The notes beneath the pieces are model-generated. The model saw only the letters and a list, made by a program, of their open reading frames with translations, was not told the origin of the DNA and made no database searches. A stretch of 64,000 bases of DNA, taken from contig JAFCMP010000521.1 of the NCBI GenBank assembly GCA_017506865.1, positions 704,632 to 768,631 of the forward strand, read 5' to 3'. The position numbers and the translations under genes were made by a program. This document shows positions 53,741 through 64,000 of this stretch, one piece after another (within the stretch, counting starts at the first letter, position 1; each line of letters begins with the position of its first letter). Source of the stretch: Tribonema minus (Eukaryota; Sar; Xanthophyceae; Tribonematales; Tribonemataceae).

Positions 53741-56383
53741 TGCCGTGCCGGCAATCGGGTGTGCGGTCCTGGAGAGCGGGTGGGGATGGGGGGGAGAGAG
53801 GGGGGTGGCGCGGCGGCGCGCACGCTCGCGGTGCGCCACGCGTCTGGGCGGCGACTGATGACGTGCGCAGCGCGCTGCAGCGGCTATGTGTGGCTTGCTG
53901 GCGTGGTACTGTAGCGCCGCGATGACGTGAGCCTCATCAGCGTGCCGCATCCGAGCGGCGGTCGCGCCGCCGCCGCGCTGCGCCTCCGCCCGCATGCGCC
54001 GCAGCGCGCGGGCCGCTGCGCGTTCGTTGTCCTTGTGCCATATGGAAAGGGGGTGGTGGCGCGCATCGGATGCTGTTCCCGATACGCGTAGAGTGGTTGC
54101 TCAGCGACGACGATGCGCAGTGCTCCGCCCGGTCGCACTGCGTCCGGCCTGCTGCAGCTGCGTGCACACAGGCGGCGCCAACTGCGCCGCAGCATTCTTT
54201 TTGCGCGTGAGGCAGCGCAGTGTGATATGATATCCTTGGTCTACCCACTCCGGCGCAACAGGCGCTCGATCCATGGCCCCGCTGCATGATTGCGGCAGTG
54301 TGTCTATGCTGACAGGGGGCGGCTGTGGGACGCTGCGCGCCGTACACCCTACTGACTGCGCTATGTATGATAGTGTGCCACATTTAGCGGTGCACGGACG
54401 TTGCAGGTCATTGTCTCGTCCTGTGAGAAGTGTGCGCGTTGCCCGGGGTGCGCATTGCGGGGTGTGAACCTCATCTTTTCTAGATGTTCACGTCGTCGCA
54501 ACAGCCACGCGCCGTTGCTTCGCGTTACGCAAGTCGTGCGTTTCAGTGCGCGCTGCAGTAGTAGCTCAATCGATTGTTGTCTCCGCAATTGAGCATAGCA
54601 GCATAGTGAGACGTGAGTTGCACAGCGTCTTGCGTTCTTCGCTTCTGCTGCCCTTCTTTCTGTTGCAGTTACCCTACCCAATCATCTCGCGTTCTGACAG
54701 AAGCATGTCTCATGTTCACAAAGCAACTAGCTTCCAACACCACGTTGTTTCCAATACCATGCAAAAACTCAACTGGCAAGCGGTTTGCAGCGTTTGAACT
54801 GCGTGTTCAATGCACATGGCAACGTCTAGGGGGGGGCAGTCCGCAAAGAGTCAACATCAGATGGTCAACACAAAATGCGAAGGACATGGGGACAGGAGCT
54901 ACTTTGTGCCTCAAGACTACAGCTGCCAGGACAGCTCAGCTCACAATGAGGCGTCTACCACTCACCAACCGCAGCCAGGTGTGTGTGGGGGGGGGGGGGC
55001 TGTAAATGGTGGCATGCACGCGCAGCGCCAACTGACTGCCAACAGCGCCCGTCTCTGTGCACGTCTACTGCATGTTCCCGGCTGCACTCTGCGCGCTGAT
55101 GCATCGTGGCGCCTCGCAAGTGTACGTACACCAACAGCGCCAGAGGCGCTGCCACAGTTGCCCGTGACCATATGAAAAAAAATCAAAAGATCGTAGAGCT
55201 CGTGATGAGGGATGGTCAGCCGCAGGTGCCTTCCACCAATAACCGTGGTCGTCGCTGCTGCAGCAAATTGGCCACAAGTCAAACAGTACCACCATATGTC
55301 TGTGTGCAAGCATATATCAGAAATGCCCAATGTGTTTTTTGAACAGAGGAGTATATGCAGCGAGAAGCGCTCAGCCTTTGAGGTATCGTGTGTGACATTT
55401 GAAGCATATGAGAGTCACAATTCTGCCAGTCGGGACGTCAACGCTAGCATTTCAGGACTTTAAGGTGGAGGCTGCATTGTGAGCTGGGGGTCAGCATGCA
55501 GACTTCATCAAACAAGAGGTTGCAACACAGAAGGCAGCCGGCTCGTGCAGTTGACATGATGGTCACATGGGCTTCGTGTGTTCCATTGCATGGTGTGTAC
55601 CTCAAGTGACATCTTGCAGGTTGCTCCTTGCGGTTAATAGGGGCAGCAAATATGTCGCCCCCCCCTGTGCGGTCGCATCCTGGCAGCCAGTTGTGCGTTC
55701 TGCTGAGACCGGCCGCACGCACCGGCTGTGAAGCTTGCAGCAAAGGTGGCGGCGCCGCACGGCCTTGACAATGCGGCAGGACCCGAAGCTGAGGCGTGCT
55801 CCGCCTGCTACAGTACATCCTGGTTGAACGATGTGAATGTGTGCGCACAATTAGCTCAGTGTCAGTGCTCACAAGGACTCATCTGACGCTCTCATAAACC
55901 CCCCCGATCCTGTACTTGGTGGATACGACAATTGCCGCACCAAACAGTTGCTCAGCACACCGGTTGTGCGGTTGACTCCTCAAGACCCTCCGTGACCCCC
56001 CCCCCCTTTAAATGGAAGGCTCCAAGAGATGAGAAGATCAGGGTCCGTCGTGAACGGCGACACCCTCAGGCAGTACCACCACTGCATGGTTCCAATCATT
56101 TCAACTCAAGTAATACTCCGAAGCGTGTTGTGGATGTTGAGCGTACTCTCTACTTTACACAAGGCCGACACACCAGCCGCTGCGAACAACGAGTTCAAGA
56201 CTCACTACACACCTTAACCCGCCCCCCTCCCACGTATTGCACGGGGGGGCACCCTGAGCACTGAGGCGTGCTGCGCCTGCTGCTGCTGCTGCGAAGTCAT
56301 CACGGCACCCCGACCGCCACCGCCGCCGCCGGCCGGCCTTACTGTCAAGCTGCCCAGCGGGGCCGTTTCTGTCAATAACCTCA
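53699..56383. other. Convergent intergenic region
   Basis: Lies between the 3' ends of the cyclase-kinase and PH-DUF547 genes. Frames here are short and unlike known families. It contains the second copy of the dispersed repeat (55165-55245, opposite orientation). Confidence 0.5.
55165..55245. repeat. Dispersed repeat, copy 2 (inverted)
   Basis: The reverse complement shares GGTGGAAGGCACCTGCGGCT and GCTCTACGATCTTTTGATT with 48850-48937 and ends in an A/T-rich CATATG flank in both. Confidence 0.65.
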
Positions 56384-58886
56384 TTACAGCGAGACTGCCT
56401 CAGTCTGGACAGAGGCAACGTCAGGATCCGCGGCAGCGGGCCCGTCCTGCGAGCCCTTGCCAGCCGCAGCACCTGTCTTCAGCAGCTCGAGCCGGCGGCA
56501 CTTGAAGCTGAAGGGGTGGTACTTGACGGCGATGGGCGCAGTGTCCGCCGCTGCCAGCATGCCCGCAAGGGCTTCGTACTTCTTGTCGGAGAGGTACCTG
56601 CGAGAGGCGGGATGGGGGGAGGGCGGAGAGTTGGCAGCAGCTTCGAGCATGCACTCAATGCCTCGGCCGTGGATGGAAACTTTTAGAAAGGGAGCGTCAC
56701 CGGAACTTTGATGACACTTGAAGCTCAGCGCTGCGTGTGCAGTCAATCATGAGCGAGATGACACCAGCACCAAGAAGTCACCAGTCGCAACCACCGGATG
56801 CATGCATGTGTATACTGCTCTTCCTCGCCTTCTGAGGGGGGACCACGGTGCTTAAGCAGCAGCAATGGCACAGGAGCCCTACCTGGCAATCACGCACAGC
56901 ACGTCGTCCGTCGTCTTTGCAAAGTCCGCCTGGAACCACTGCAGCACGCGTGGCAGCGTCACGCGCGACGGGCCAAGTTCAACAGTCGCCTGCAGCATCG
57001 ATCGGCTCGCCGCGTCCAGCTGCGCGTCCACGCTGTCGCTCCCACTGCGGCAACACGCGGCGTTCAGAACACGCGTGTTAGAGACTGCGACACGCGGACT
57101 GCTGGCCTGCACCAGCAAGCGCGGCTGCTCTTGCACTCGGCGGCGGCGGCGCACTCAGAGCTGTGGCGCGCACGAGAGCGCGGCGCGTCGCGCGTACCGC
57201 CGTGGATCGCGCGGCACGCAGCACCAGTTCAATGCAGTCGCGTGCGCCCATGCAGCGTACTGCGCAGTATGCGGACCGCATGCGCATGCGCTCAGCGCCA
57301 CCTCAGCGGTATCAGAAGCGGCGGCGCTACCTCGTGCAGCGGCAGCGATGGCGGTGCAGCAGAACACACTTGTGAGCACAGCAGCAGCAGCAGCAGTTCC
57401 ATTCTGCCATCTCATGCTCGCGCCGCGCGCGTCCGCACCTGTCTCCGCCGCCGCCGCCGTCGCCGCCGCAGCCGCCGCCGCCGCCGCCGTCGCCGCCGCT
57501 GCCATACACCAGTATGCCGCCCGCCGTGCTCTCGGAGCCGCCGCAGCACAGCGCAAAGTTGACGCGCGGCTCCACAGCGCTCAGCGCGAACGCGTACTTC
57601 TCCGAGGGGACGAGCAGTTTGCTGGGGTACTGCTTGGCGGGCGCCGCCGCCGCGCGGATCACGCAGTGCTCCAGCTCCGCGAGACTGGGGGGGGGGTGGG
57701 TGGGTGGGGGGGAGGAGTCAGCCAATGCGGCTGTAGAGGAGATGTTGAGGTTTAGATCGGCCAATGAGCGATTGGGTGCGTCGTTTGATCAACTGGGAGA
57801 GGATGGTAGCACTTCACATCAAGGACGTAGACGGGTGAGGTGGGATGTAGGGGCCGGGGCAGAAAGTGCATTTGAGATGCAGCCAAGACTGAACTGACGG
57901 TGACATGTGCGCGCGGTCGCGACAGTGTAACCGGTGCACCGCAACGGATGGGGCATGCAACAGACCTGGCCCTGCCCCCCGGAGATGAAGTTGACAATTA
58001 CGCATGGAGGGTAGTGTCGGGGGCACGCGCGTGGCCGGTGCCGCTGTCGACTGAATGACGCTGATGGTATCAAGCGGCCGGCAACAGCAAGCTCGCCGCG
58101 GCACCGCAGTGGAGATTGAAGCTTGCAACGGCAAAATTCGCGGACAGCTCGTCGATACATGTGCAGTTTGGGACCGGTATGCAGCACTTTCTGTGCTAAT
58201 GTGCGACAGACCCGGGGGGGTGCCGTTGCACCCCTGTCACCGCCCCCCGTCGGCACGCAGCGCATCCGATCTCTGGCTTGCAGTACAGCACTCCCAATAA
58301 GCAGCTCCGACGGTGGCAGCACAGCACTCCCAATGAAGCACCTCGGCGCGCAACAATACGCGTGCACGCCCTTCGCGCACGCCGTTCGCTGACCTCAGAA
58401 CGTTGCCGCCGATTCCATAGCTCAGCCCGCTCAGGTAGCTACTCCATACTTGAGCGCACAACGCCCGCCCTCTGCCGCCTTCGTCACTGGCCCCAACCCT
58501 CACCACACCACCAACCAGGGCCCTGCGCAGCCCCAGCCTCAAACTTAACCCTACCTCTACGCTCGACCCTCGCTGCCGGTGCATGCGCGCACCTGAGCAC
58601 GTCGCCGCCGATTTCGTAGCTCAGCCCGCTGAGATAGCTGCTCCACTTGATGGCGCCGCCCGGCGGTCCGACCAGCAGGTACGCGTGCAGCACCATGAGG
58701 TGGTACAGGTTCAGAAACAGCGCGAGACGCTCCGACTCGTCCGCGCCGCCGGGCTGCGCGCGCGGCAGCTCCAGCCACCTGAGCGCTGCTGCCGCGTCCA
58801 GGAACTCCACCACCGCCGCGACGGCGGCCTTTGTGCCGCCGCCGCTGGCGGTGCTGCCGCCGCCGCCGCTGCCTCCGCCGCTGCCT

Positions 58887-58918
<32 letters not shown>

Positions 58919-61900
58919 CGGCACACCGGAGGTGCCGTCGATGATGCCGTCCACGCGCAGCCGCAGCGCGCGGCGCAGCAGCGCGGCGACGGTGGCGGAC
59001 GCGGCGGAGGCGTCGTGCGGCAGAAGTTGAAGTTGTGATGGCGGCGGCGGCGCGGCGCTGAGGCGGCGGCAGTTGAGGATGTAGCGCGCGCCGCCGCGCC
59101 ACGCGCTCTTCTTCTGCAGGAAGGAGCCGTAGGGGGACGCCCCCTGCATGTTGGCGTCGTCGTCCTGGCGGGGGGGGGAGGAGGGGGGCGAGACGCGCGC
59201 CAGGGGGTCAGGGTATGCCACTGAGTGATATGGGGGGGGGAGGGTGCGTACACGGTGCGCACAGGCGTTACCTGAACCCTAACCCTGACCCTAACCCTAA
59301 CTCTAGCCTAATCCCAACCCTTACCCCAAACCCTAGTTCAATCGCACAGCGTGCCTGTTCTCCGCGGTGTTGAACGTTGTTGCTGGTTCGGTCAGGGTGG
59401 CACGCGGCGCGCTCTTGCAGCCGACCTTGTCACAGCAGCGCGGGGCATGTGTGAGCAATGCCGGAAGACTCTTCGCGTCGTCACTGCCCATCTGACACCT
59501 GCTCAAGCGATACCCTAGGTATATGCACATACGCTGTGGAGCTTCAGGCATGCTTGTAGCAGCTCAGAATGCACACCAACTTGAGTGACGCTTGGGCGCA
59601 CCTGCGTGGGCGCACCCAGCGCTGACCGCTGCCGCTCCATGCCCTTGATGGGCCGCTCTCGTAGGCAAGCCGGGGCAGGTACAGTGCCCCCCCCCCCCCC
59701 CCCCCTCCCCCTCACTCTGCTGCTGTGGCAGGCTTGAGCACCACATCGTTCAGCGGCACCCGAGCGCAGCGCACTACTTACCTACGCAAGTAGACAGCAC
59801 GCAATGACTGCGCTCTTGCCGCGGTGGCGTCGAGCGTGACCTCGGAGCGAGAGGCACAACCCCCCACCCCGGAGCGAGAGGTACAGCCCCTCACAACCCG
59901 CCCCCACTTTCAACTTGCAGACTCCAGAACCCCTGCACAAAAGGCACACGCGCACAGCTCAAGCACGCCGGGCTTCGAAAAATTTATGCCCACGAGCTTA
60001 CCGCGGTGGCGTCGAGAGTGAGCTCAGAGACGCCGGAGCCCGCCGACAGCAGGCGCGCGTGCGCCGCGGACTCCAGCGACGCGGAGCTGCGCACCGCGTT
60101 GAGCGCTGCCACCCATGCGCTCGCGTTCGCGCCGCCGCGCAGCAGCAGCACGTGCACGCGCCCGAGCGTGTGCAGCTCTACGGTGGCGAAGCCGGGGAGG
60201 AAGATGCCGGAGCGCGCGTCGCTGGCTGCGGTCGTGGTGGGGAGAGGGGGGGGGGGCAAGAGCTTTTAACTTTGAACTTCAGCTGGTGACGCAACAAGAG
60301 TCATGTGGAGATGGTGCATGTGCTCGCGGTGTGCGTGCGTATGGGGGAGAATGACATGACTAGCACCGGATCGCTATTAGCGGAGCTGCCGTCTTGCGTG
60401 CACACGTGCGCGCGCCGCCATCGTCTCAGGTAGAGCGCCACCTGAGCGATGACGCTGTACAATCCGCAGCTGCTGCGCTTCCATGGCCCTGCGTCGCCGA
60501 GCACATGGCGACATGCAAGCTCCGCGTGGCGCGACCGCACGACACACGCGCATGCCGCCTCAGCGCTCTTCTGCACATTTCACGCGCATACATACGTACC
60601 CCTGGTCGCGACGACGACGTCCATGAGGTCCCACTTGTCGATGCGCAGCGTCTGGCGCCCATGGCGTGAGAGGATTACCGACTTGTCCGTCACCGCCGCC
60701 CACTCCTCGCTCCAGTGGTGCTCCGACAGCGCGCGGATGACCTGTGCGGCGCGGCGCGATTTCGGTTAGGGCAGGTAGGTATGAGTAAGGGCCTAACCCT
60801 AAAACCTAACTCCAACGTACCCATAAGGTAACCCCAACCCTTGACCTAGGGTATGGTCTCGCTGAAGAGGCGCACGTGTCGCGTCGATGATGCAAAACCA
60901 GTTACTGTTGAGATCTGACGCAATCGGCCGACTACACTGCTTTTTTTTAAACTTGTCGTCAAACCATCAGCTCAGTCAGGGTGTGCTTGCAAGTGCGCCT
61001 CTTTTTGAAATAGTGCCAGGTGTGTTGTGGTCAGCTACTGGAGGCGATACTGGAACAAACCGCATTGAGACTCTGTCCCATGTCACAGTTGCTGCATCCG
61101 TCAATTACACTGGAGAACAATTTAAGTGCTTGAAGTATGCCCGCAAAGGTGTCATCTGTTGCAGCGCCGCCGATAGCCATGCATTCCAGCAGCAAGGAGC
61201 ACACCCCACGAACTCGCAACGCCCCCACACACCGCACCCCCAGATCACAACAACCATCGCGACTCACCATCCCCTCCATCTGTGCCGCCGCCGCCGCTGC
61301 AGCGGCGGCGCCGCGCGCGCCCTTCATCAGCCCCGACGTCCTGCGCCGCAGCGACAGGCTAGAGGCGCCCGCCGCACCCGTGGCGTGCTTGGCAAGCTGC
61401 CTGTCGGCGCTCGTGACGCGCGACAGGAGGGACGCCGCGGTCGGAGCGCTGGCGCAGCGCAGCAGCGCGTCGCAGCGGCGCCGCTCCGCCTCCGCAGCGC
61501 TCAGGCGGGGGTTCTGCCGCGGCGCGCGCATCGGGGGGGGGGGGGGGGGGGCATGTGAGAGTCGACCCTTCCCTGTGTGTTGGCAGCTCTTTGGAACTTG
61601 TATCTGAAAATATGTAGTGTTGAGCCGAAAGACGGGGCGCGCGTACTGCCGTCGGCGGTGTGCATGCGTGAGTGGTCAACAGTGGGCAGTGCAGCAGCCG
61701 GGTGTGGCGACAACCAGTACAGGTGTGTGTACGCTGCGCAGCGCTCGCTATCAGTTTGCTGAGTCGCAAGTGCTCAACCTGGGAGCAGCTGCGCAGCGGA
61801 GCGTCTCCGCCTGGCGTGCATGATGACCGGGTCATCGTGCACCGTGGCCGCGCCCTGATCGGAGCGCACAAGCCGCAGCGCGGCGCCAACTGCATCCCGG

Positions 61901-63738
61901 CAGCAGACCTGCTAGGGTGCAAATACACCTGTACCAGCCATGCGGCATGCCCAGACGATGGCATCCTCAACAGTATGGCTGCATGTGCACTCATAGCAGT
62001 TTCCGCTCTGCAGGCCTCTCTGTCCTACTCCAAAGCATCATCTCTGTCATCATCAAGTTCACCTGGTTGGACAGCGGAGGCGCCCCTGTGGGCAGTGCGC
62101 CGGCGAAGTGCTTGGTCTGGCGCAGCACCACCAGGTCGCCCTGGACGACCACGAACGCGGTCCACTTGGTCTTGTTGATGTTCCTCTCATACAGATCCTG
62201 CACGCCACAGGCAGGGGGGGTTACGGAGCAGTCAGCGCAGCTGCTCGTACGCCGCCCAGATCAATCAGCGCCTGAAATTACAATCTATACAGATTAAGAT
62301 GACAAGTGCAGCCGTCAGTGTCGTGACAAATAGGAGCAGGGATGCGCAACGTGCGCATGCCGGACGAGGTACAGTCCCTGCACACAGCCGAGCGGCGTGC
62401 GCAGTGGCAGCAGTCTGCTGCGCGGGGGACCTCAGGCCCAGACCGCGTGCGTCGCGACACCGACGCGCGTTTCAGAGCGCAGCGCGTACAGTGTTCCTCC
62501 CCACACTGAGGGCTAGGGTGAGCCACAACAGCACGGCTCACCAGATACGCGGGGCACGCCGGCTCGCCGGCCATGCTGACCCCCCTGCTGTGCTTGCGCG
62601 CGACGCGCGCCGCCACCGCCGCCGCCGCCTCGCGCGGCCCGCGCACCCCTTCCCCGCCGCCGTCAGCCACCTGCGCTGCCGCCGCCGCTGCCTTGGAGGC
62701 ACCTGCCGCCGCCGCCGACGCCGACGGGACCACATCATATCTGTCCGCGCGCCGCTGCGCCGCCCCATCGCGCGCGCGACGGCTTTCAGGCCGGCGCTGA
62801 CGCGGCTGCCACGCCGCGGCAGGGACGGCGGCGCGGCGCCGCTGCTGCCGCCGCCGTCCGCGGCCCCGCGCGCCGCCGCCGCGCGCCTCTTGGACTTGGG
62901 CGCGTTAGCCGCCGCGGCGGCGGCGGCACCCTGTTCGTCATCAATGACGAACTGGTGGGCGTGTATGATGTGCGTGCGCGCATCACGGTCGCCGCCGCCG
63001 TTGTCATTGTCGTCGTCGTCGTCATCGTCCGCCAGCTCGCCGTCTTCGAGGGATAGGATGTCCGCGCCGCTGCCGATGGCGCGGTCGAGCGCGGCCGCGG
63101 CGTCGTCGCCGTCATCGGAGTCGGAGTCGGAGTCGCAGTCGGCGGCGCCCGCGTCGCCGCCCTGCAGAGCGATGAACACGAGCACACATCAGCACGCGAC
63201 GTGGCCCACACGCAGTTAAAGCTACCACACGCCGGCACACCTCACAAGTGCATGCAGGCAGCAGCAGCAGCAGCCAAATAATAGCAGCCTTCTGTACAGA
63301 ACACTCCATGCAGCAGCGCTCACCCCATCTTCGGACTCAGACTCAGACTCCCCCAGCAGCGCGCGCGGCACCCCCCCGCCGTCCCCTCCTCGCCCCCCTG
63401 AGACGCCGGCGCGTCCGCGTGCGCCACTTCAAGGCACATGAGGTACTTCAACTGGCCCTGCACGTGCGGACCGCCGCCGCTGCGGCCGCCCGCGCCACCG
63501 CCGGCAGCAGCAGCAGCGGCGGCGCCAGCGCCGCTCATGACGCCGGCGGACGCGCATCTGCTCAGAGTGGCGGCGGCGGCGGCGGCAGGGGCGGCAGCGG
63601 CGGCGGAAGGGGGCGCAACGTACGCCACTATGCGCAGCGAACACTGGCCCCAGAAGGTGTGGAGGTCGGCGTCGCGCAGCGCAGGGACGTCGCGCAGCGT
63701 CCAGCGGGGCAGGTTCAGGTGCGCGGAGTTGAAGCCGA
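56384..63738 (-). CDS. PH domain and DUF547 protein, 5' end beyond the window
   Basis: Exons from 5' to 3': 63738-63324, 63161-62542, 62197-62063, 61513-61268, 60741-60600, 60225-60002, 59164-58593, 57684-57439, 57044-56883, 56597-56384. The last eight join in phase to 1941 nt (646 aa plus TAA). DLYERNINKTKWTAFVVVQG and SEEWAAVTDKSVILSRHG then FATVELHTLGRVHVLLLRG and ASAWVAALNAV give one or two PH-type domains, which usually bind phosphoinositides or proteins. DUF547 follows: ERLALFLNLYHLMVLHAYLL, WSSYLSGLSYEIGGDVLRSL, AELEHCVIRAA and AVEPRVNFALCCGGSES, with the C-terminal VTLPRVLQWFQADF and APIAVKYHPFSF. The function of DUF547 is unknown. The first two exons each need one extra base to stay in frame with the rest. 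The true start lies to the right of the window. Confidence 0.75.
58390..58650 (-). repeat. Echo of the DUF547 exon end in the next intron
   Basis: On the minus strand, AGCTATCTCAGCGGGCTGAG then CTACGAAATCGGCGGCGACG and TGCTCAG (58593-58640) recur at about 58397-58445 as AGCTACCTGAGCGGGCTGAG then CTATGGAATCGGCGGCAACG and TTCTGAGGTC. Confidence 0.8.
58593..59164 (-). CDS. PH-DUF547 gene: exon with the DUF547 N-terminal half
   Basis: Starts after a CCCGCCAG acceptor with DDDANMQGASPYGSFLQKKS. A Gly-run spacer separates the helix RVDGIIDGTSG from FLDAAAALRWLELPRAQP. The FLNLYHLMVLHAYLL...GPP segment and the Y.IGGD..RSL end are the DUF547 signatures. The last codon is split (AG|T) with the next exon. 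Confidence 0.75.
59275..59337. repeat. Telomere-type array in PH-DUF547 intron
   Basis: AACCCTAACCCTGACCCTAA followed by degenerate units, within the intron before exon 59164-58593. Confidence 0.9.
59814..60045 (-). repeat. Echo of the PH exon end in the next intron
   Basis: On the minus strand, GAGCTCACTCTCGACGCCAC then CGCG|GTAAG at 60002-60022 recurs at about 59820-59843 as GAGGTCACGCTCGACGCCAC then CGCGGCAAG, with the donor GT changed to GC. Confidence 0.75.
60766..60855. repeat. Degenerate telomere-type repeats before a PH exon
   Basis: On the gene's strand the segment reads ...TAGGGTTAGGCCC...CCTACCCTAACCG. The last CCCTAAC lies about 30 bases before the acceptor at 60742, a good branch-point position. 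Confidence 0.7.
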
Positions 63739-64000
63739 AGCTGTTTGAGTGAGAGTGCAGGCGGGGGGGGGGGGGGGGGGGGGGCTAAAGAGGGTGACGA
63801 GGAGCTGAGTTGGACAGATTATCAGTCCAGCGCGGCAGGTCCAGGTGCGCGGAGCTGAAGCCAAAGCTGTTCGTGTGAGAGTGCGGGGTGGGGTGGGGGG
63901 GGGGGGGGGGGGGCACAAGGGGGGGGGGGGGGTAAATAGGGTTACAAGGAGCTGAGATGTGCAAATCATCAGTCCAGCGCGGCAGGTCTAGGTGCGCAGA
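63738..64000 (-). repeat. Echoes of a 3' splice site and exon start
   Basis: The acceptor and exon start at 63738 (minus strand: CTCACTCAAACAG|CTTCGGCT then TCAACTCCGCGCACCTGAAC) recurs upstream at about 63820-63880 (CTCACACGAACAG|CTTTGGCT then TCAGCTCCGCGCACCTGGAC), and a third copy begins at about 63967 and runs off the window. Each unit also carries a C-run, and the period is about 130 bases. Confidence 0.8.

Noticed and set aside
1-64000. CRISPR array, bacterial operon, rRNA or tRNA genes
   Set aside because: I saw no regularly spaced repeats with unique spacers, no polycistronic layout and no recognisable rRNA or tRNA sequence.

Overview
This is a eukaryotic nuclear window. It has spliceosomal introns with mostly GT-AG borders, GC-rich coding exons, long G/C homopolymers and several short arrays of the telomere-type hexamer TTAGGG/CCCTAA inside introns. 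A cytosolic ribosomal protein gene, plant/algal-type heat-shock-factor DNA-binding domains, a FAR1/MULE transposon, a DUF547 protein and a receiver domain inside a eukaryotic kinase together suggest a GC-rich alga or other free-living protist. I cannot name the species or settle the lineage from sequence alone.

Layout. 33-3510 (+) is a three-exon ribosomal protein eL31 gene. 4834-6656 is a nest of one non-LTR retrotransposon family: two 3'-end-only copies, then a 5'-truncated copy that still encodes a zinc-finger/restriction-like-endonuclease C-terminus. 6964-16184 is a complete Mutator-like element (MULE) with about 180-190 bp terminal inverted repeats and an 8-bp target-site duplication. 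It encodes a FAR1-MULE-SWIM transposase on the minus strand with an added PDZ domain, and it carries a frameshifted choline/ethanolamine-kinase-like fragment. 18103-29858 holds two minus-strand heat-shock-factor paralogues with a decayed partial duplicate of the second between them.

31777-53698 (+) is the most striking locus. I reconstruct 21 exons whose phases all agree (8487 nt, 2828 aa). The predicted protein has two blocks of membrane segments, each followed by a class III nucleotide-cyclase-like domain, which is the layout of animal transmembrane adenylyl cyclases. After these comes a complete AGC-like Ser/Thr kinase in which a full response-regulator receiver (REC) domain sits between DFG and APE, followed by an 830-residue low-complexity tail. 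Both cyclase-like domains seem to lack the metal-binding aspartates, so they look like sensors or scaffolds rather than enzymes.

56384 to the right edge (-) is a PH-DUF547 gene, convergent with the cyclase-kinase gene and cut by the window end.

A second theme runs through the host genes. Introns repeatedly contain degenerate copies ('echoes') of the neighbouring exon border, meaning the last 15-60 bases of an exon plus its 5' splice site, or a 3' splice site plus the exon start. I see this in eL31, in at least six introns of the cyclase-kinase gene, and in three introns of the PH-DUF547 gene. Telomere-like CCCTAA motifs often lie where a branch point or 3' splice site would be expected.
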